64,000 nt of DNA from Moniliophthora roreri (GCA_001466705.2 LATX02000178.1:62001-126000); one strand, 5' to 3'. Positions 38,326-50,108 are shown, counted from the first letter of the stretch. The notes: generated from the letters alone by a model not told the origin. Translations and numbers: made by a program.

Positions 38326-38852
38326 ATGTTGGGGCATTGGGTGTATTCAGTTGAATGAATCAATTGATGGTCATTCATGGTATGGATATGCAAGCATAAG
38401 TATGATTTCAGTGATATCTTGAAGGAATACTTAGTACACATCAGAAGAGCTGCTCACAAATCAATGCTTCTCACTGAAATGATTCATCTCCCATTCTCAA
38501 GTTTGTCTGCTTTATCAGAACACTATAGCACCACTAGCAACCAAAAGCCACTAAAAATTCACAACACACACAATGGGAGTGGGAAGAACAGTGATACAAA
38601 TAGTTGAGGGTTGACAGGATGTGGCAAGTTGAATGAAGCATAGTATGGCCCACTGAGGAAAGTGTTGAAAGCTTTTAATAGAGTGGGAAAGTTGTAGTCT
38701 GATAGGGTGTGAGGGTCTGATACATATCACTGCTGGCAGATATTGTATGATGGAGGTACATTAGAGATGGACTTTTACTAAGACAGCAGTGGGATCCTCA
38801 ACATATGTTGAATGTTGTAAGCCCTTCAGGAAGAAAGGAGTCCAGAGTGAGG
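38326..38852. other. Non-coding, CpG-poor sequence
   Basis: About 530 bp between the P450 relic and a MITE. No gene or clear repeat boundary is recognised. Confidence 0.4.
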
Positions 38853-39146
38853 GGAGAGTCAATTAGTTGTCAACTCAGCCAGTGATAACTATGTCATCAT
38901 CCTGTTCCCATAGCCTGCAAAGCAGGCTCTGGTGCATAGTGCCCCCCACTGAGGGGGCAGGTTAGCAGTTTATGGTTAGGGGTTAGGTAGTTAGGGTCTG
39001 GGGATGGATATATGTACAAAAACATGAGGGAGGTACTTACAGACGCATAAAATGCTACGTGCACATAGCATTAATGACTATGTCATCACCGTTAAAACAT
39101 TAATCTGGTGATTCTGCTGGCTGAGTTGACAACTAATCAACTCTCC
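38853..39146. mobile_element. MITE with about 30-bp inverted ends
   Basis: 38853-38882 (GGAGAGTCAATTAGTTGTCA...) is inverted at 39117-39146 with two or three mismatches. The 294-bp interior is non-coding and holds a palindromic GCCTGCAAAGCAGGC and GTTAGGGG-like repeats. I could not define a clean target duplication. Left and right ends keep TTGTCAACTCAGCCAG identical. Confidence 0.7.
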
Positions 39147-39367
39147 TCTCAGAAGTCTTTCCTGTGTTTTGGCACTGAATATGATACAGGACAGTTCTTA
39201 TAAACATCATTTTTCATGAGTAGTTTTTGGCCTCAGGTTCAGTTATGTGCATCTCGTAACAGAAAATCCTCACCATCATACATTGGATTCCTCAGAACAA
39301 TAACATTCCTAACATACTTATCAACAGAGTATAATTTGTTGTCAGCAGTAGTAGATATCAGGTAGAT

Positions 39368-39540
39368 CAAGAGTATATAGATCGTTTTGTTCGATTGGCT
39401 TCATCATTCGGCTTTGCTCTCATCTTCTGGTTAGCCCCAGAAACTTTCTACAAAGCACCAGAAACAGACTTGTAATTGCTGTCAGACCCTAATAGCCTAC
39501 TATAGCAAGTGCCTTAGTAGTTTGGAGAGGAATCCTGTGC
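39368..39540 (+). repeat. Dispersed repeat, CpG-decayed copy
   Basis: Diverged copy of the 30640-30850 repeat. The other copy's ACGGACTCG is here ACAGACTTG and ATCGCC is ATTGCT, again CpG to CpA/TpG. The AGCAAGTG end is shared. Confidence 0.5.
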
Positions 39541-39732
39541 AGTTTGAACTTATTCAAAGCTCTGCCTCTGTTCTACAACACTGGGAATCCTGAAAGACAA
39601 GGCTCATATGTACACAGCACAAGCCCAATTGGTGAGTGTCCTGTATGCAAGGGAAAAGTAAATGAAAGAAAGTGGGCAGCTTTTATGGAAATATGCTGTT
39701 ATTTCATCTACCTCAACTATTTGCATGCAGTA

Positions 39733-40259
39733 CAGTTGAACATCTCATAATGCATCACCTACATACTGATGCATAACATGTCATCATGCATAGCCAGGTT
39801 ACCACTGCAACCACACATGATATATGCACAAAATCTCTTTTTGCATAGTGCATAACATTTGTGGGAGGTTATGCATTGGTACATAGCTGGAAGTCAAGTG
39901 AAAATGTTATGCAAATTTAATGCATTCAAAGGCAGGAAACTGCTGTTCACTTGATTTTTGCACTAGGAATGGATCACAATGCTGGCAAAACACAAGAATT
40001 CTAGGCCCAAAGCAGTTTGGCACTTGCCTAATGCTGGCAGGCATGAGACATCCATTAGTGGAAGAGCACCAAGAGGCATTCAATATTCAATATTCAACAC
40101 TCATTACATAGTGAGAACTTTCCATTATGTCACATACAGCAATGATACTAGTTAGTCACTGAGATGTCATGCATGCATAACAATCTGGTGCTGCATAACA
40201 TCTCATTGTGCATAGGCCAAGGGCCACCCCAACTCTATGCATTATGAGATGCTCAACTG
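39733..40259. mobile_element. Tc1/mariner-type MITE, TA-flanked
   Basis: The ends CAGTTGAACATCTCATAATG (39733 onward) and its inverse, ending CAACTG at 40259, differ by one base over about 22 bp. TA flanks at 39731-39732 and 40260-40261 fit TA target duplication. The 527-bp interior is non-coding, rich in GCATAACAT repeats and CpG-poor. Confidence 0.75.
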
Positions 40260-40364
40260 TACTTACATTTGCTGAGACTCTGCTGCATTTTTGGGCTTCT
40301 CTTGATAATACATGATGACTGCCGTGCATGCTGATGAAACTGTTTACCCTTGGTATATCTGAAA

Positions 40365-40600
40365 ACTAGAGGATAACTCATGCCAATGGCACTTATGTAT
40401 AGGCTGGGTGGGCCTCAAGCTGTTCATTGTGAACCTTTGGTTCACTCCTTGCAGCCTAATGGAAGTAAGTGCTTGCAAGGCTGCAGTGAGAGTGATAGTG
40501 AGCTTGTGCCCGTGGTGCTAGGAATGATCACTCAAGAGAGAGGGGCAAACTGCTCATTGCCAAACCTTCAGTTCTCTGCTCCTTGCAGCTAGTGAGGGTG
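40365..40600 (+). repeat. Dispersed repeat, CpG-decayed copy
   Basis: Collinear with 14148-14380. At site after site CG in that copy is TG or CA here (TTCGTCGCGAACC becomes TTCATTGTGAACC; CTCGCAGCC becomes CTTGCAGCC). Non-CpG positions are mostly unchanged. Confidence 0.85.
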
Positions 40601-41466
40601 GCGAGTCTAATTGTAGATGGATGACTTCACCATATCATGATCTATTGAAGTTGCTCACACATACCACAACAGTTATTCTTTGGTCCTGTGTAGAGGAGTA
40701 GATTCCATGCTTTCCTGTAAGCTGACTCAATTGCTTGTACCTCATTTGCTGCTGAGCTATTTCAGGCATCATGTTGGTGGCTCGTTTGTGACAGCGACTG
40801 CATGATAATTTGATGTTCCTAACTTATGTCTGATATTGTGATGACCCAATGTGCATGGGCTGCCATGTGAATGTGTTACAGTTTGGAAACTGATGAAAAC
40901 ACCCAACAATGTCAAGACACAATCCCGGTGGATTGACAGCAATGCAATTACTTGCTAAAGTGGGTCTGATAGCAGTTTCCAGCCTTGTACAAGTGGTTTT
41001 TATAAGTCGACTTCTCACTCCACATATCGTGATACTAGGCCTGGCCTGGCCTGACACCTTCTCCAGTTACGAGTCAGAGTTTACGAGGATTCATCTTCTT
41101 CTGCCAATTTTTTCCATATATGAAAGGTATAAGATGGGCAGAAAAGTTGTAGTCTGATAGATGTTGAGTTTGGTTTGTTTTGTTGTTTGGCTTTCGGTCT
41201 CATCATCAGTTAGCCCCAGAAAGTAGGAGTGGGCAATTCCCAGTACTGCCATGTCCAGCTTATTAATGCATACAGCTACCAAAAACATGTCCACTGCTCA
41301 TTCGTTCTAAACCACCACCTCAATCAATGTATTCTAATACTCTGCAGCCAATATCTACCTGAAGTCATATTGTATATCAATTAGTAGCTATGAATTATAA
41401 GAGAGAAATAGTATGTCATTCCATTAAAGCATTATTAGCCTCCTCTTCAGCCTCCTCCTGTTCCTC
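40601..41466. other. Non-coding, CpG-poor sequence with repeat fragments
   Basis: Contains a TTTGGTTTGTTTTGTTGTTTGG fragment near 41170 related to the 30.6- and 39.4-kb repeats, and GTTGTAGTCTGATAG at about 41145, which also occurs near 38692. No gene seen. Confidence 0.4.
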
Positions 41467-44348
41467 CTAAGATGGTGCTATGATATGAGCCTCCGTAATT
41501 CCTTTGGGTGTCAGTTGAGGACCATTTTCTATGTTGGATGACATACTTGGCACATTTCTTTGATGATTTTCACACTGCTGTAATGCCACCCATAGCATCT
41601 TATTCTTGTCTGCCCGAAGCTCTCTTGCCTGCTTCCCTCTACTTTTTGGTGTCACTGAATCACTCTCAAAATCTCAAAGGTAATCAAGTTGATCATCAAC
41701 ATCATCAACTCAACAGAGAGCTTCAACTTCCTGGAGTGACCTGCACAATCTTGAGCCAATTTCAAGAATATGCTCATCCTTGGCATTTTTCTGTCTCTTC
41801 TTCTCGGCAGCCTTCTTGCAATTCAAATCCACAGCTCTTTTCTGACCCTGAACTACATCTTCTTTTCTTTTCCTCTCCAAACCACTTGCATCCATTTCCT
41901 GTGCAGCTTGACAACCATTCATGAAGTCCTCCTCCCAGTAAACCAATTCTATGAAAGCCTTAGTGTCATTGTGCATTACAAGAGCTTTTGCATTATGTTG
42001 ATGAAGAGATTGATTCGGATGAGCCCTTGCATCTACTCTGTATGACTCTAGCTTCCCCTTATTGTTATCATTTGTTGCAGGCATCCAAGCTTGCTCCAAA
42101 TCCTTGCTTGATGCTAAGTCAATTGCACCACTCTCAGCATACTCCTCACTAAACTGTTTCCAGGTCCCTAGCACACCCTTCAGAAATGCAACCAGTATCC
42201 TATGGATGTGAGGCAACTGTGGGAGGAGTTCTCGTGCTGCATCCATGGTGTCTGGGTATACCCATTCTAAACTGTCAAGCATGGATGCTGTATGAAAGAT
42301 ATAGAGACCAAGCAAGAGGTTTGGGTCATCAATAAGTCCTTGCACAAAGGTACATACTTTTTTGTATAAGGGCCCAAGAGCTAAACCATTTGCACCTTCA
42401 GCACATACAGCTCGCATGTAAGGAGCACTGACAGTGTTTGTATAGAAGGTGATGGCTACCATTTCAGTAAGTGTTGAAAGATCCTGAAGTGCATTGAAGA
42501 CATTGATCTCAATGTTCATGAATGCAGGCTTTGTTTTTGCATCTTGGACATCCTCAAGGAACTGTATGTGGTCTTTATGGAATGCAAGAAGTCAACAGCA
42601 GGCACTGCCATATGCTCCAAAGTGAATATTGCTGGTATCGGGAAATCAGCCATAGCCAGAACCATGCTGGACTTCAAAATAGTGTTGGTAAGTGTCGCTA
42701 TAGCCTTTTTTGTTGTCTTTATGATTGAATATTGCACCTGCTAGTGCTGCCATTTTAATAGCACCACATGTAGATGCCTCGAGAGCTGTGATTTCCTGTT
42801 CTGTAGGCTCACCACCCTTTGCAGGGTCCAGTGCTCTTTGAACAAGTGGTGCATTGGCTTTGTTGGCAAGGGGTATTGGTGGAGTGAGCTTCTTTTCCTT
42901 CTAGTAAGCCATCATCTCCATGTTGCCACCTTGAAAACTGTTAAGGTCTTTGTGCATGCAGCAGCCACACCACAGAAAGAGCTCGACATCATGGTGTTCA
43001 TCAGCAGGAAGCTTATCAAAGCCCTCACTGCCAAGACAAAGTTTTAGTCCATCTACAACATCACAGTCAAACTTCTTTTTCTCCTCAGGTGACTTAGCAC
43101 AATAGACTAATTCACCTCCGATCTGTGTAACCTTTGCCATCCTCTCCTTGTGTATCATCAACAGTAAATCTGCCAGCTCAATGTCCAGCATTTTCTCTTT
43201 GCCCCATTCCATCAATAAAAAGACTCGCTTCCATTCCTTAACCATCACAGCTGTCTTCTTCTCTGAAGAAGCATGGTCTCCACACATCTCTCAGATGATC
43301 TTGAGAATATGGAATATAGTGAGTTTCCAACCTAGTTGTTGTGGCAAGGGACTTGAATTGAAAGACTCCATGATGCTGTGGAAGTGTGATTGCCATCTAG
43401 TAAGTGACATCTCTGCAGTATGATCAGGTGTTGATGTGATACTGGCAAACTGAATGATGACAGGCAATGAATCAGTCACCATGGCTTCTCTATCCTTGTA
43501 GTGAGGGGCCTTGAGGTGCAAGTGACATGAATCAAAGTTAACTTTTTGATTTGTTGTGCTATTAGCACTGAGTGTAACATTCTGAGCCATAGCCAATTCA
43601 TATCCAGCCTGAACCTGAGCTGCATGATATGCCTCCAACTGGATATGGCCAACTGTCCTCCTGCTCATCTTCCTCTTCATTGTCACTCCGAATGCAGATG
43701 CAACAACCTGCAGCAATTCCCCAACTCTCTCTCGCACACATTCTGCCCATACCAATGCACAGGATAAGGCCCATAGTTTCTCACAATAGAAGTTTTTCTT
43801 CATGATGTGTGCCATTGCTGCCTTTTTAAGGCTTATTCAACTGCATGGTTCATTGTTCCATGGAAATGTGAGACAACCTTCCATAATGCATCAACACACT
43901 TCCATGCATCATCCCTGGACCCAACAGCAGCCTGAAGCTTCCCCTCCAACTTTGTGTTTTCCTTTTTCAGGTCCACAACCTCTTTCTCAAGCAACTTGAA
44001 TGCTGTTGTAGCCTTGAATAATTGCACCTGTTTATGCTCCTTCTTCAGTGCCCCATTCTCTGCCTTCAATGTCTTTACATGATTTCTAATGTGTCTGATT
44101 GTTCATTTCATGGTATTCCAGGTTGTTTTCATAGCCTTCATCATTTTTACAGCTGTGCTGTCGTGACAAGAAGAGTATGGTGCTGGTTCCTGGGGCTTCA
44201 GATCACTGTTTTCCTTGTCTGGATTCCATCTGAATTTATGGCCATGTGCCAGCGCTTCAAGCTGGGTGGTTGATTTCATCTTCCTCTTTTTGGGCATCAG
44301 AACATTGACAGATCCATGAATGTTAAACTCAGTTCTGTGACTATACAT
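41467..44348 (-). pseudogene. Decayed member of an expanded Agaricomycete repeat-protein family
   Basis: Reads from MYSHRTEFNIHGSVNVL through a coiled coil (LKAENGALKKEHKQVQLFKA), KNFYCEKLWALSCALVWAEC, RTVGHIQLEAYHAAQVQAGY, CGDHASSEKK, and LFLWCGCCMHKDLNSFQGG. It continues through FNHKDNKKGYSDTY, LGPLYKKVCTFVQGLIDDPN, AWMPATNDNNKGKL and HNAKALVMHNDTKAFIE to a Lys-rich tail. From memory, the same order (kept GC-x-HKDLN, LGPLxxKV...IDDP, AWMPxTND) defines a large, unannotated family found in many copies in mushroom genomes. Its function is unknown and I suspect it is transposon-borne. Stops interrupt the frame at 43.8 kb, 42647-42645 and 42594-42592, and the frame changes between blocks. The Cys/His-rich GCCMHKD motif suggests metal binding; this is inference. 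Confidence 0.65.
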
Positions 44349-45283
44349 AAGATCAGATGGAAATTTAGAGGTAAAAAAGTATAACTCACTGTGTATCCCT
44401 TTTTTCTCTATGAGGTACTGGCAAAAGTGTAGATAGAGAGGATGTCCAGTATACAGAAGGTATACTTTTCAGGTGAGGTTGCAGGAGACAACGCGTTGGG
44501 ACACACTTTGTCACACTGTGACATGCCTTTTCTGTGACAAAATCTCATCGATCTAATACTGACTGCCATACACCCGGAATCCCCAAAATAAGTAACTGAT
44601 ACCTGATTTGGTCCATTTTCAAGCAAAAAGGAAAGAGGATTAACAGGGAATATCAGAATTGGCTGAGATCATGTATGCGTTTCTGGCATATCTTCCTCAA
44701 AATTTCACGTATCTAGAATTCATCTTTCTATTTTCAAGATTATGATTTTACATTATTTTTCGTGAAGAAAATGATTTTTTTCATTGACATGGACAGAAGT
44801 TATAAGGGGCGGACAATTATTGGCTGAAGCCACCAAACAAGACCAAACTCAAGCGAGCGGCGCGGGCAATGCCCACTCCCACAGAAAGTTACAACGCCAG
44901 CAAACGGACTCGTACTTGCCATCGGACCCTGATGGCCCACTGCGGCAAGTGGTTCTGTTCAGTTGGCCGTAGGTACATTATCTTTACCGCGCGGACCGCA
45001 AGTTGATCATCACGGATGGGACCGCACTGGTAGTGTCAGACTTCGGCACTTGTACGGCTGTGCAGCTCATCTCCTGCTACCTCCTTGACCCCACCTCCCA
45101 AGAGGACTCTGCCTCAAACTAGCTTTTAATTTTAGGACTAGCTACAATATCTTAATGATCGGAATTCCAGAGCCTAAATACGGCGTGCCTCTCATTCGGC
45201 TCCACGACTTTCTGGTATAAAGCTTGCGATGTTGAGTCTCGACATCCAGCCCGACAGGATCTTCTCGCCATCTCCTGCCAGAA
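44349..45283. other. Island edge and repeat, upstream of the 7-TM gene
   Basis: CpG recovers from about 44.8 kb. It includes the repeat copy at 44890-44955. No gene supported. Confidence 0.4.
44890..44955 (+). repeat. Dispersed repeat fragment, CpG intact
   Basis: ACAACGCCAGCAAACGGACT...CTGCGGCAAGTGG matches 30765-30830 closely and keeps CG at positions lost in the 39.4-kb copy. Confidence 0.6.
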
Positions 45284-47002
45284 ATGCCTTTCATTTCGAA
45301 TGGCGTTGAGGAAGTCGCCGAAAGTGCTAGTATTGCATACTTGTACGTCATTTCCTCGAGATCTTGGGAGTGTTTGCTGCTCATTGCAATTGCATTTTCA
45401 GTATTGGCCCGATTGTGTGTATCCCATTTGTGACGAAACCCCTTATACAATTCTCATTGCACCAAGTTTATCGGGAACATTCTTAATTGGATGTTGATGG
45501 GAACTTTGGTTGTGCAAGCATGTGAGTCTTTTCGAGTTGCATTACCGCGACTGCTTGACTTGGGCTTGACTGGGTATCACTTGAAGATTCATACTACCAG
45601 CGTTTCGCTAAAGACCGTATCATTATACGGGCACTTGGTAAGTGGCGCTCACAAAGCACCCGATCAACACAACTAAGTAAATCGCCCAGTTGCCGTACTC
45701 TTCGTGCTCGATATCATCCAGACAGTGATCCTTACTGATTGCGCGTGGTTCTTCATGGTTCGGGAGTGGGGCCAAGCCAAGAACTTAGGAACTCTTCCAT
45801 GGTCTGCGGTGATGATTCCATGTCTAAGTGGTGTGGGTAGGTGACCATTTCTCGCTCAGAACCGTTTGGTAGTTCTAATTCACCCGTATAACAGTAGCTG
45901 CTATGGTCCAGACATTCTACGCCTGGTGAGCATATGCACGGCAATGGAGAGCTTAGCCCTTGATGGCTTTGGGTACTCATATACTACGCTACTTTCAGGC
46001 GCATCTGGATACTGTCCAGAACACGAGTGACGAAAGCATTAGCAATCATCATCATTCTAGTCAGTCTAATCTTCGGATCATATGTTCGTTCTGCAATGGC
46101 ATTTTTCCCGTACAGATTGCTATTGCTCAATGCTTGGCAGGGATAATAACTTCGGGCGAGGCTAGTAGGACGTGACTTCAGCCAGCAAACCAAGCTAACT
46201 CAGCACACGGATAGCTTTTTCGTAACTCAGACCAGGAAAACCTTGGTCGCTTGCACCCTGGCTTTTCTGTACGAATATTTTCAGCCTCGTGCAAGATTCC
46301 TTATTAACAGAAATGAAGTTTTGGTCCGCAGGAAGCTCGGCGGCAGATATCCTGATAACTGGGTGTATGACCTACTTAGTGAGTCTCGCATCCTGGTGAC
46401 GCGACGTGACGACTACTGACGGTAGCCGCCCCTTGTTTCCAGCTTTACACGGCAAAACGTCAAACGTCCTGGGGTGCTTCAGAGACGATGTTGACAAGAT
46501 TGATCAATAACACCATCCAAACTGGCCTTCTCACTGTAGTTTGTGCCTGCATTCAAACGTTCCTGTTTGAGGATTATACTAGTAGGGGAAAGAATACCGT
46601 ACGTGAATCCTCAGTCCTCCCACTGCAATTGACTAAGTACGCTTCATTTTCTTGAAGTGCTTACATTCTCGGAAAACTGTACGTTGAACCATTGCCTACT
46701 CATTCTTGAGCGAAACACTCATATACAAGAGCAACAGATACTCAAACAGCTTGATGTTAACCCTCAATCTTCGGAGACCAAGATTGGAAACCACGCAACG
46801 AGGCTCGAATCAGCCAGTTGATACGCTACCTATTAACTATTTCCGATCGACTGATTTTCGTGACGCTGAAAACATGAGCATGTATCCGGTTGGACAAACA
46901 ACGACTGCGTTGGATGGTGAAACTGGCACCCAGATGAAGGGGGCACAAGAAGAAACCTATAGAGCACCAAAGCATCTCGATGTCGGTCCAAATCTCTCTT
47001 AA
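45284..47002 (+). CDS. DUF6534-type multi-pass membrane protein
   Basis: Large family of Agaricomycete integral membrane proteins of unknown function, typically with seven helices. I join about ten short exons. Visible segments are FIGNILNWMLMGTLVVQA, AVLFVLDIIQTVILTDCAWF, PWSAVMIPCLSGV then MVQTFYAWRIWILSRTR, and KALAIIIIL/AIAQCLAGII. These are followed by SSAADILITGCMTYLL, TMLTRLINNTIQTGLLTVVC and KLYSNSLMLTLNLR. The ADILI, L(I/V)xxTIQTGLLT and NSLxxTLNxR motifs are the family landmarks. A hydrophilic tail rich in Thr/Glu (GQTTTALDGETGTQ) closes it at 47002. The first exon (MPFISNGVEEVAESASIAYF) is the least certain. No internal stop remains after splicing. Confidence 0.75.
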
Positions 47003-47254
47003 TTTTGGATTGAAAGCTCACCGCATCACTGACCACAGCAGGATGAAGATAGAAAGGACAATTGGAAGCTGGCACAGGCAAATCAGGCGATCGAGATTCG
47101 CATTGAGCACTCCACTGCAACTGCATGACCCCCTCTCACGTAGCACAAGTCCTAATTCCCAGAGCTAGCCCGACGTAGTTTAAGAACGTGCTCCGTATAT
47201 ATGTACTTTTGCTTATGATACATTTCCAGATCATACTTCTATGGATAAAGTAGA

Positions 47255-49561
47255 TCAGGTTGTGCTTACCCGTGATTCGCCTTGGATTTCTTTCAGAATA
47301 AAACCCTCCAGTCCACCACAGAGCCATAGTTCTTGGACACTGGCACCAACTGACTTGAAGTTATAAACCTTGGTGCCATTAGTAGACTTGACTACTATTT
47401 GTCCGTTCTCCATGCCCACGTCAATGGAGAGACCTTTGTCTACCGTGAGCTCGCCATCCTTTCCACCAGCACCTCTCTGACCATCTTTAGCATACTGCTC
47501 CGTAAGGTCCTTCAATAGCTCGGGGCATTCTAAGCAGACAAGACCATTATTGATGGCATTGCGCTTGAAAATGTCTCCAAAGGAACCTGCGACCACTACA
47601 GGAATACCAGCGGATTTGAGTGCAGTGGCTGCCTGCTCTCTGGATGATCCGGTCCCAAAGTTGTACCCCGAAACCAGAATCACACCACATTTGGTGCCAG
47701 GAGTCTCTGGAAGGGACTTTTGCTGGTCTCTGATAGCAGCGACATGACTTGCAAAACTTGGGTCGTAATTCTCCATGACAACCTCCGCCTGACGCTCGAG
47801 GGTAATGTCATCCTGGTATGTGTATTTACCAGGATAGATACCATCTGTGTTTACGTTATCCTGTGGTGCGAAGAGAAGTGGGCCGCTGAATGTCGAAGGG
47901 AAGCCAGGGAGAACAGGGTCGTTCTGCGTGGTTGCAGAAGAGGTCGGTTTGGATGCGTCATTGCTTATCGAGAAAGTGGGGACTCGAACAGGCGGAAGAA
48001 GGGAAGGATCTATGGATTCCGGGCTGCAAATGTATCCTTTGATCGCACTCGCTGCTACAACAGCAGGACTCGCAAGATACGCTTGAGCCTTGGGAGAACC
48101 CATACGGCCTTTATAGTTCCTGTTCGTCGCACTGATACCGACCTGACCCTCTTCCAACAGCCCAGTCCCCAACCCAATGCATGGGCCACATCCTGCAGGA
48201 AGAGGCTTTGCTCCGGACAGAACCAAAGTCTCCCAATCACCAAGTCGTTCGGATTCCTGTTGCACGGCTGAGCTGGCGGCTGCGATGTAGAACTCGACAC
48301 CTGATGCGACTTTGTTGCCTTTCATGACCGCTGCGGCAGCCGCGAGGTCAGATACACGCGAATTCGTGCAGCTGACTAGGTAAGCCTTCTGAATGTCGAT
48401 ACGCTTGGATTCAAGCTCGGGAAGCGGTGTGGAGACCTTTACGCTATTTGGGCCGGAAACGTGAGGAACGAGACTGGAGAGGTCGAAGATGAGATGTGAA
48501 GAGTAGTCGGCATCCGGGTCTGATGCTAAATTGGTAGCTCGAAGAGCATCCAGTCGCCGTCTGTTTATCCGAGGATGTTCGGGCGGCGGAGGTATTGATG
48601 ATGATATCGAGAATGTGCGGAATTCGAGTTTCTTCAATGTGTCTTCGTACCAACTGAGAGTTGTGTCATCGACTGGGAATACACCCACGAGTGCACCCCA
48701 CTCAGTCGTCATATTTGCAATCGTGAGGCGATCGTCAATGGTAAGAGCAGAAACGCCATCTCCCGTAAACTCAATGGCAGCGTTGAGGACCTCGTCATTA
48801 TTGAATGATCCACAGAGGGCAACAATCACGTCCTTCCCGGTTACACCTGGTGCCAGCTTCCCCCGCAACTCGACCTTCACCATTCGAGGCACTTGCCACC
48901 ATGTTTTTCCTGTTGCCCACAAAGCTGCCGCATCGGTACGGACTATTGGGGTACCAACACATCCAACACCACCATACATATTGCTATGGCTGTCGCTGGC
49001 GACCGTCAAAGTGTGGGGAAACGCGTAGCCTTCCTCGACGAGAACCTGGTGTCCTATTCCGCGACCGGCTGGGTAAAAGTCTACTCCATGCTGACGTGCA
49101 AAAGCCTCTATGGACGCATATTTAGCAAGGTTCTTTGAACTTTTGTTCTGCACATCGTGATCCAGCGTGAAGACCGGCTGAGATGGGTTGTGTATTTGCT
49201 TTGCGCCTATTGACTTGAATCTGTCGGAAACATTAAGATCACAACTTGACAGGAAAGATCATACGCACTTGCTGATTACTGGACCGGTATTGTCATGGGT
49301 CATGACATGCTCTGGGCGAATCATAACATAGTCTCCTGCCTTTACAATCTTCCCTTCTCCAAGGCCCACCGCATACTTTTGAACGACCTTTTCGATGACA
49401 GTCTGAGAAATATGTGGTTTTTTGTCAACTACCGTCGCAAATGTCCGAACATAGTAGAGACGTCTGCACGACGTCTGAAGCGACGTTAGTAGCACCATGA
49501 AGGCGGAGGAAAGAAATTTCGCTGGCCAATCAAAAGAAGTCGAAAGCCATTGGCCGAACAT
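47255..49561 (-). CDS. LYS4: Homoaconitase, mitochondrial
   Basis: [4Fe-4S] hydro-lyase converting homoaconitate to homoisocitrate in the fungal alpha-aminoadipate lysine pathway. Two candidate starts: 49561 (MFGQWLSTSF) or 49498 (MVLLTSLQTSCRRLYYVRTF). The latter is a good mitochondrial presequence followed by ATVVDKKPHISQTVIEKVV. Two or three exons. Landmarks are MTHDNTGPVISKF, GIGHQVLVEEGYAFPHTLTV, ASDSHSNMYGGVGCVGTPIV, cluster cysteines in VSCTNSRVSD and AGCGPCIGLG, SGYNFGTGSSREQAA, and FGDIFKRNAINNGLVC in the swivel domain. About 730 residues, close to the family's length, with an insert of poorly conserved sequence (ISSSIPPPPEHPRI). It ends SRVSTT, unless a last intron after GESR leads to a short alternative tail at 47136. 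Confidence 0.93.
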
Positions 49562-49994
49562 CCGGCGCTCTTCGGACTAGAAGCCGACTAGAAGCTTCCT
49601 CTCGCCAGATAGACCAGTCCTATAGATTATAGTTTCCCCTACACCGACCTAATCACTTACTAGACAGACATAAACTGAGATGGCCTAGTCTTGATACAAG
49701 ACTTTGTTATTGACGCTCCAGGGAACCATCGAGCCTCTGAATTTCCCCCTTGGATCACTTTTCAACGACAGAAGATATTGCTAACCAACAAAACAGGCGT
49801 GATGACACTATTCGCTGCATCACCATTTGTTCATCGAAGCCAATCTTTCACTGGTTCAGACGCAGAGAACGACGAGCTGATATCTCGTTGCTTAATACCC
49901 TTCCACGGCGCATGAGAAATCCGAGTATGTATTCGCGCACATACCCTTGAATACGAAATGCGCAGGGTCGGGGCGGCACGATGAGCCACATCTC

Positions 49995-50024
49995 TGATCA
50001 GCTCTAAGATCTAAGAGCTGATCA
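49995..50024. promoter_or_regulatory. Perfect 11-bp palindrome between LYS4 and PUT2
   Basis: TGATCAGCTCT (49995-50005) and its exact inverse AGAGCTGATCA (50014-50024) flank an 8-base loop. It lies about 140 bp upstream of the PUT2 ATG and about 430 bp from the LYS4 start. The symmetry suggests a dimeric regulator site or a small hairpin; neither is established. Confidence 0.4.
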
Positions 50025-50108
50025 ATGGTCCCGTCGCTCGGAACGGGCAATCGATGGTACTCACCGTCACAGGAATCCTCGGGCTTCCGTTATCACGCCT
50101 TTAGAACA

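Larger units (their letters stand above)
35500..44450. other. CpG-depleted island (methylation or RIP-like decay)
   Basis: Reading through, CG dinucleotides are very rare here. Many 60-base lines between 38.1 and 44.3 kb have none, while flanks at 30-34 kb and 44.8 kb onwards have several per line. TG and CA are correspondingly frequent. Everything recognisable inside is a relic or mobile element. I infer long-term cytosine methylation of a repeat-rich block. Boundaries are approximate. Confidence 0.75.

Noticed and set aside
38970..39000. GTTAGGGGTTAGGTAGTTAGGG resembles telomeric TTAGGG repeats
   Set aside because: Only three or four degenerate units lying inside a MITE and far from any end; not a telomere.
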